Below, piece by piece: positions 61,471-64,000 of a stretch of DNA of 64,000 bases. How positions within the stretch are numbered: the first letter of the stretch is position 1; the number at the start of each line of letters is the position of its first letter. The stretch is from Janthinobacterium violaceinigrum (GTDB lineage Bacteria; Pseudomonadota; Gammaproteobacteria; Burkholderiales; Burkholderiaceae_D): the NCBI RefSeq assembly GCF_009208555.1, contig NZ_WFLI01000033.1, positions 1 through 64,000 of the forward strand. Direction: 5' to 3'. Position numbers and translations under genes: made by a program. A model generated the notes under the pieces. It saw only the letters and a list, made by a program, of their open reading frames with translations, was not told where the DNA came from and did not search any database.

Positions 61471-62238
61471 TCATGGATGGCCCGTGACGCACAGGGCGTC
61501 GAGCCAGCCCAGCGACACGCCGTTGGCGGCGCGCAGCAGGCCCAGCAAGCCAAAGCCCAGCACCAGCAAGCCGCTGGCGATGCGCACGGGACGGCGCTGC
61601 ATCTGCGCGCGCAGGCGCGTGCCCAGCAAGCCCATGCCCAGCAGGGTGGGCAGGGTGCCCAGGCCGAAGGCGGCCATGGCGGCCGCGCCCTGCAGGGCCG
61701 AACCTTGCATCATGGCCGTCAGCAGCGCGCTGTAGACCATGCCGCACGGCACCCAGCCCCACAGGCCGCCCACGGCCAGCGCTTTCAGCGACGTATCCAT
61801 CGGCATCAGCGGTTTCAACAGGGGGCGCACGCGGCGCCAGACGACGTTGCCGGCCGCTTCCAGGCGGGCCAGGCCGCGCCAGACATCCATCAGGTACAGG
61901 CCCAAAGCCACCAGCATCAGGTTGGCCAGCCAGTAGCCGGCCACTTGCAGCGACGCCAGGTGCAGCATGCCCGCGCCCGCCAGGCTGCCGGCCAGGGCGC
62001 CGGCCAGCATGTAGCTGCCGATGCGCCCGCCGTTGTAGGCCAGCACGCGCAGCACGTTCGCCGGCAAGGTGGTCTGCAGCGCCGGGCGCGCCACGGCGAT
62101 GGCAATCACGGGACGGCCGGGCGCGGGCGTGCCGCCGCCCAGCGACAGGGCGCCCACGATGCCGCCGCACATGCCGATGCAGTGCACGCTGCCGGCCAGG
62201 CCGACCAGGAACATGGGCACGAGGCTCAGGGCATTCAT
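61471..62238 (-). CDS. Sulfite exporter TauE/SafE (DsbD_2-like) protein of the cco cluster
   Basis: This is a 255-residue membrane protein with six to seven helices. The start SLVPMFLVGLAGSVHCIGMCGGIVGAL carries the conserved H-C-x2-M-C pair, and WGWVPCGMVYSALLTAM is the internal repeat with a Cys. This group is routinely encoded beside ccoI/ccoS and is thought to help copper or thiol handling in oxidase assembly. It follows hemN by 9 bp and precedes ccoI by 22 bp. Confidence 0.88.
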   Translation of the reverse strand: MNALSLVPMFLVGLAGSVHCIGMCGGIVGALSLGGGTPAPGRPVIAIAVARPALQTTLPANVLRVLAYNGGRIGSYMLAGALAGSLAGAGMLHLASLQVAGYWLANLMLVALGLYLMDVWRGLARLEAAGNVVWRRVRPLLKPLMPMDTSLKALAVGGLWGWVPCGMVYSALLTAMMQGSALQGAAAMAAFGLGTLPTLLGMGLLGTRLRAQMQRRPVRIASGLLVLGFGLLGLLRAANGVSLGWLDALCVTGHP

Positions 62239-62247
62239 CGCGCGGCG

Positions 62248-63696
62248 CTACACCGTTTTCGAGTAGCGCAGCGGCTGCACGGCATCGGGCGCCGTATTGG
62301 CGCGCGCCAGGGTCAGGTAGCGGTCGAAGACCATGCAGATATTGCGGATCAGCAAGCGCCCTTTCGGCGTCACCGTCAGCCAGTCTTCCTCGATGACGAG
62401 CAAGCCGTCGCGCGCCAGTTCGCGCAGCTTTTCCAGTTCGGCGGCGAAATAGCTGCGGAATTGCACGGGATGCGCCTGTTCGATGGTGGCGATCGACAAT
62501 TCGAAATTGCACATCAGCATCTGGATGATGATACGGCGCAACAGATCGTCCGTATCGAGCTTGATGCCGCGCGCGATCGGCAGCACGCCTTCGTCGAGCT
62601 TTTCGTAGTACGCGTCCAGCGTCTTTTCATTCTGGCTGTAGACGGCGCCCACGGAACTGATGGCCGACACGCCGCAGGCGATCAGGTCCGCTTCCGCGCG
62701 CGTGGAGTAGCCCTGGAAGTTGCGGTGCAAACGGCCCTGGCGCTGCGCCACGGCCAGGTCGTCCGTCGGCTTGGCGAAATGGTCCATGCCGATGTACACA
62801 TAGCCGGCCGCCGTCAGGCGCGCGATGCACAGGCCCAGCATGGCCAGCTTGGTGGCGCTGTCGGGCATGTCCGCGTCGAGGATGCGGCGCTGCGGCTTGA
62901 ACAGGTGCGGCATGTGCGCGTAGTGGTACAGGGCGATGCGGTCCGGGCTGGCGGAAATCACCTTGCGCAGGGTTTCCGTCATGGTCTCCAGGCTTTGCTT
63001 GGGCAAGCCGTAGATCAGGTCGATGCTGATCGAGCGGAAGCCCGCGTCGCGCGCCGCCTGCATGATGGCCACCGTTTCCGCCTCGGGCTGGATGCGGTTG
63101 ACGGCCTTCTGCACGTCGGCGTCGAAATCCTGCACGCCCAGGCTGATGCGGTTGAAACCTTGCGCGCGCAGCGAAAACACGCGTTCGCGCGACACGGTGC
63201 GCGGGTCGATCTCGATCGAATATTCGCCGTCTTCGTCGGAGGCGAAGTCGAAATGCTGGCGCAGGTGCGCCATCAGTTCGTCCATCTGCTTTTCGCTCAG
63301 GTAGGTGGGCGTGCCGCCGCCGAAATGCAGCTGTTCGATCTGGTTCATGCCGGCAAACAGCTTGCCCTGCATGGCGATTTCCTGCTTTAAATAGCTGAGG
63401 TAAGTGGCGGCCTTGCTGCGGTCTTTCGTGATGATCTTGTTGCAGGCGCAGTAGTAGCACAGGGTGTCGCAGAACGGCACGTGCACGTACAGCGACAGGG
63501 GACGGCGGCCGCCGCGCATGCGCAGGGCGGCCAGCGCTTCGAGGAAGTTACCGTAGCCAAATTCCCCATTGAAGCGGTCGGCGGTCGGGTACGACGTGTA
63601 GCGGGGGCCGGACTGGCTCATCTTGCCGATGATGACCGGGTCGAATTCGACGACGGCGTCCAGGTCGGCGGAAGCACTGCTGAGTAGTGTAGGCAT
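62248..63696 (-). CDS. hemN: Oxygen-independent coproporphyrinogen III oxidase
   Basis: This is a 482-residue radical SAM enzyme of haem synthesis. The cluster motif is C76-x3-C80-x2-C83-x-C85 in VPFCDTLCYYCAC, matching E. coli HemN C62/66/69/71. QLHFGGGTPTYLSEKQMDEL and RISLGVQDFDADVQKAVNRIQP, plus the C-terminal HemN domain (YIGMDHFAKPTDDLAVAQRQGRLHRNFQGYST), are all typical. It supplies haem for cbb3 under low oxygen and heads the hemN-tauE-ccoI-ccoS run. Confidence 0.97.
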   Translation of the reverse strand: MPTLLSSASADLDAVVEFDPVIIGKMSQSGPRYTSYPTADRFNGEFGYGNFLEALAALRMRGGRRPLSLYVHVPFCDTLCYYCACNKIITKDRSKAATYLSYLKQEIAMQGKLFAGMNQIEQLHFGGGTPTYLSEKQMDELMAHLRQHFDFASDEDGEYSIEIDPRTVSRERVFSLRAQGFNRISLGVQDFDADVQKAVNRIQPEAETVAIMQAARDAGFRSISIDLIYGLPKQSLETMTETLRKVISASPDRIALYHYAHMPHLFKPQRRILDADMPDSATKLAMLGLCIARLTAAGYVYIGMDHFAKPTDDLAVAQRQGRLHRNFQGYSTRAEADLIACGVSAISSVGAVYSQNEKTLDAYYEKLDEGVLPIARGIKLDTDDLLRRIIIQMLMCNFELSIATIEQAHPVQFRSYFAAELEKLRELARDGLLVIEEDWLTVTPKGRLLIRNICMVFDRYLTLARANTAPDAVQPLRYSKTV

Positions 63697-63720
63697 GGTG
63701 TGTGTAAAGTCTTGAAAGGT

Positions 63721-64000
63721 TTAGGCGGCCAGGCGTTTCAGGCCGGCGGGTTTGCCCGCGTTCGCGGCGCCGCCCTTGCCGCCAGGCATGGCGACGCGGC
63801 GCGGTGGCGGCATCTTGCCGAAATTGAACAGGCTCACGGCTTGCGACAGGCTGGCGGCTTCTTCCGCCAGGCGCGTGGCGGCCGCGGCGGCTTCTTCCAC
63901 CAGGGCCGCGTTCTGCTGCGTCACCTGGTCCATGTGGGCGATGGCCTGGTTGACCTGGTCGACGCCGATGCTCTGTTCGCGCGAAGCGATGGAAATTTCC
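63721..64000 (-). CDS. Methyl-accepting chemotaxis protein, C-terminal part (cut by window edge)
   Basis: The last 92 or so codons of a chemoreceptor are visible. EISIASREQSIGVDQVNQAIAHMDQVTQQNAALVEEAAAAATRLAEEAASL is the standard C-terminal helix of the signalling domain. The tail is Gly/Pro/Lys-rich and ends LKRLAA, without the xWxxF pentapeptide seen in the receptor at 8518. It lies 24 bp upstream of hemN on the same strand, so read-through is possible. The sensor domain is outside the window. Confidence 0.88.
   Translation of the reverse strand, partial: EISIASREQSIGVDQVNQAIAHMDQVTQQNAALVEEAAAAATRLAEEAASLSQAVSLFNFGKMPPPRRVAMPGGKGGAANAGKPAGLKRLAA

Overview
The window looks like chromosomal DNA of a high-GC aerobic betaproteobacterium. 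I infer Burkholderiales, family Oxalobacteraceae, probably Janthinobacterium or a close relative, from codon use, the Fnr-controlled cbb3 oxidase cluster, the glrK-qseG-glrR order and protein character. No database search was possible. I see no prophage, insertion sequence, CRISPR array, rRNA or tRNA. Most of the very long antisense reading frames are GC-composition shadows.

Layout. 1-1.3 kb: start of a 7TMR-DISM sensor, a divergent OmpR-type regulator, then a gene-free stretch of helically phased 11-12 bp repeats resembling DnaA boxes. 1.3-3.8 kb: an Lrp/AsnC regulator divergent from glmS. 3.8-8.5 kb: a methionine locus with a MetF-like reductase and MetR on one strand, and an FMN reductase, MesX (DUF1852) and the core methionine synthase MesD on the other. 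8.5-13 kb: a chemoreceptor and a large MscS-type channel. 13-17.5 kb: a DUF2938 membrane protein divergent from an ArsR-rhodanese fusion and a DfsB-like protein, then the overlapping NAD genes nadE and nadM. 17.5-22.5 kb: a stress-type protein, a LysR-MFS pair and small unknowns. 22.5-31 kb: a complete RND efflux operon, a DUF2165 protein, a SufR-like regulator and a second MFS-LysR pair. 31.7-35.2 kb: an SDR, a methyltransferase and a PchR-like AraC regulator with two Fur-box matches, then a VOC protein. 35.2-38.1 kb: an M16C peptidase. 38.3-42.4 kb: glrK-qseG-glrR, two perfect GlrR operators, a perfect sigma-54 promoter and a BON-domain gene. 42.5-49.4 kb: a bile-acid-symporter-like protein, a LexA-box-controlled radical SAM-UdgX repair pair, and modABC-modE with a ModE box. 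49.4-52.5 kb: a large hybrid histidine kinase. 52.7-63.7 kb: fnr facing the fixH-ccoG-ccoPQON-ccoS-ccoI-tauE-hemN cluster. The right end cuts a second chemoreceptor.

How the genes work together. The richest locus is the oxygen-requiring methionine branch: MetR boxes sit between metR and a flavin reductase-mesX-mesD operon, and a MetF-like enzyme with all key catalytic residues follows metR. The second is the GlrR circuit, whose operators, sigma-54 promoter and first likely target can be read directly. The third is the microaerobic respiration block, where Fnr sits beside its likely targets and Fnr-type palindromes precede ccoN. SOS, iron and molybdate control are also visible as LexA, Fur and ModE sites next to matching genes.
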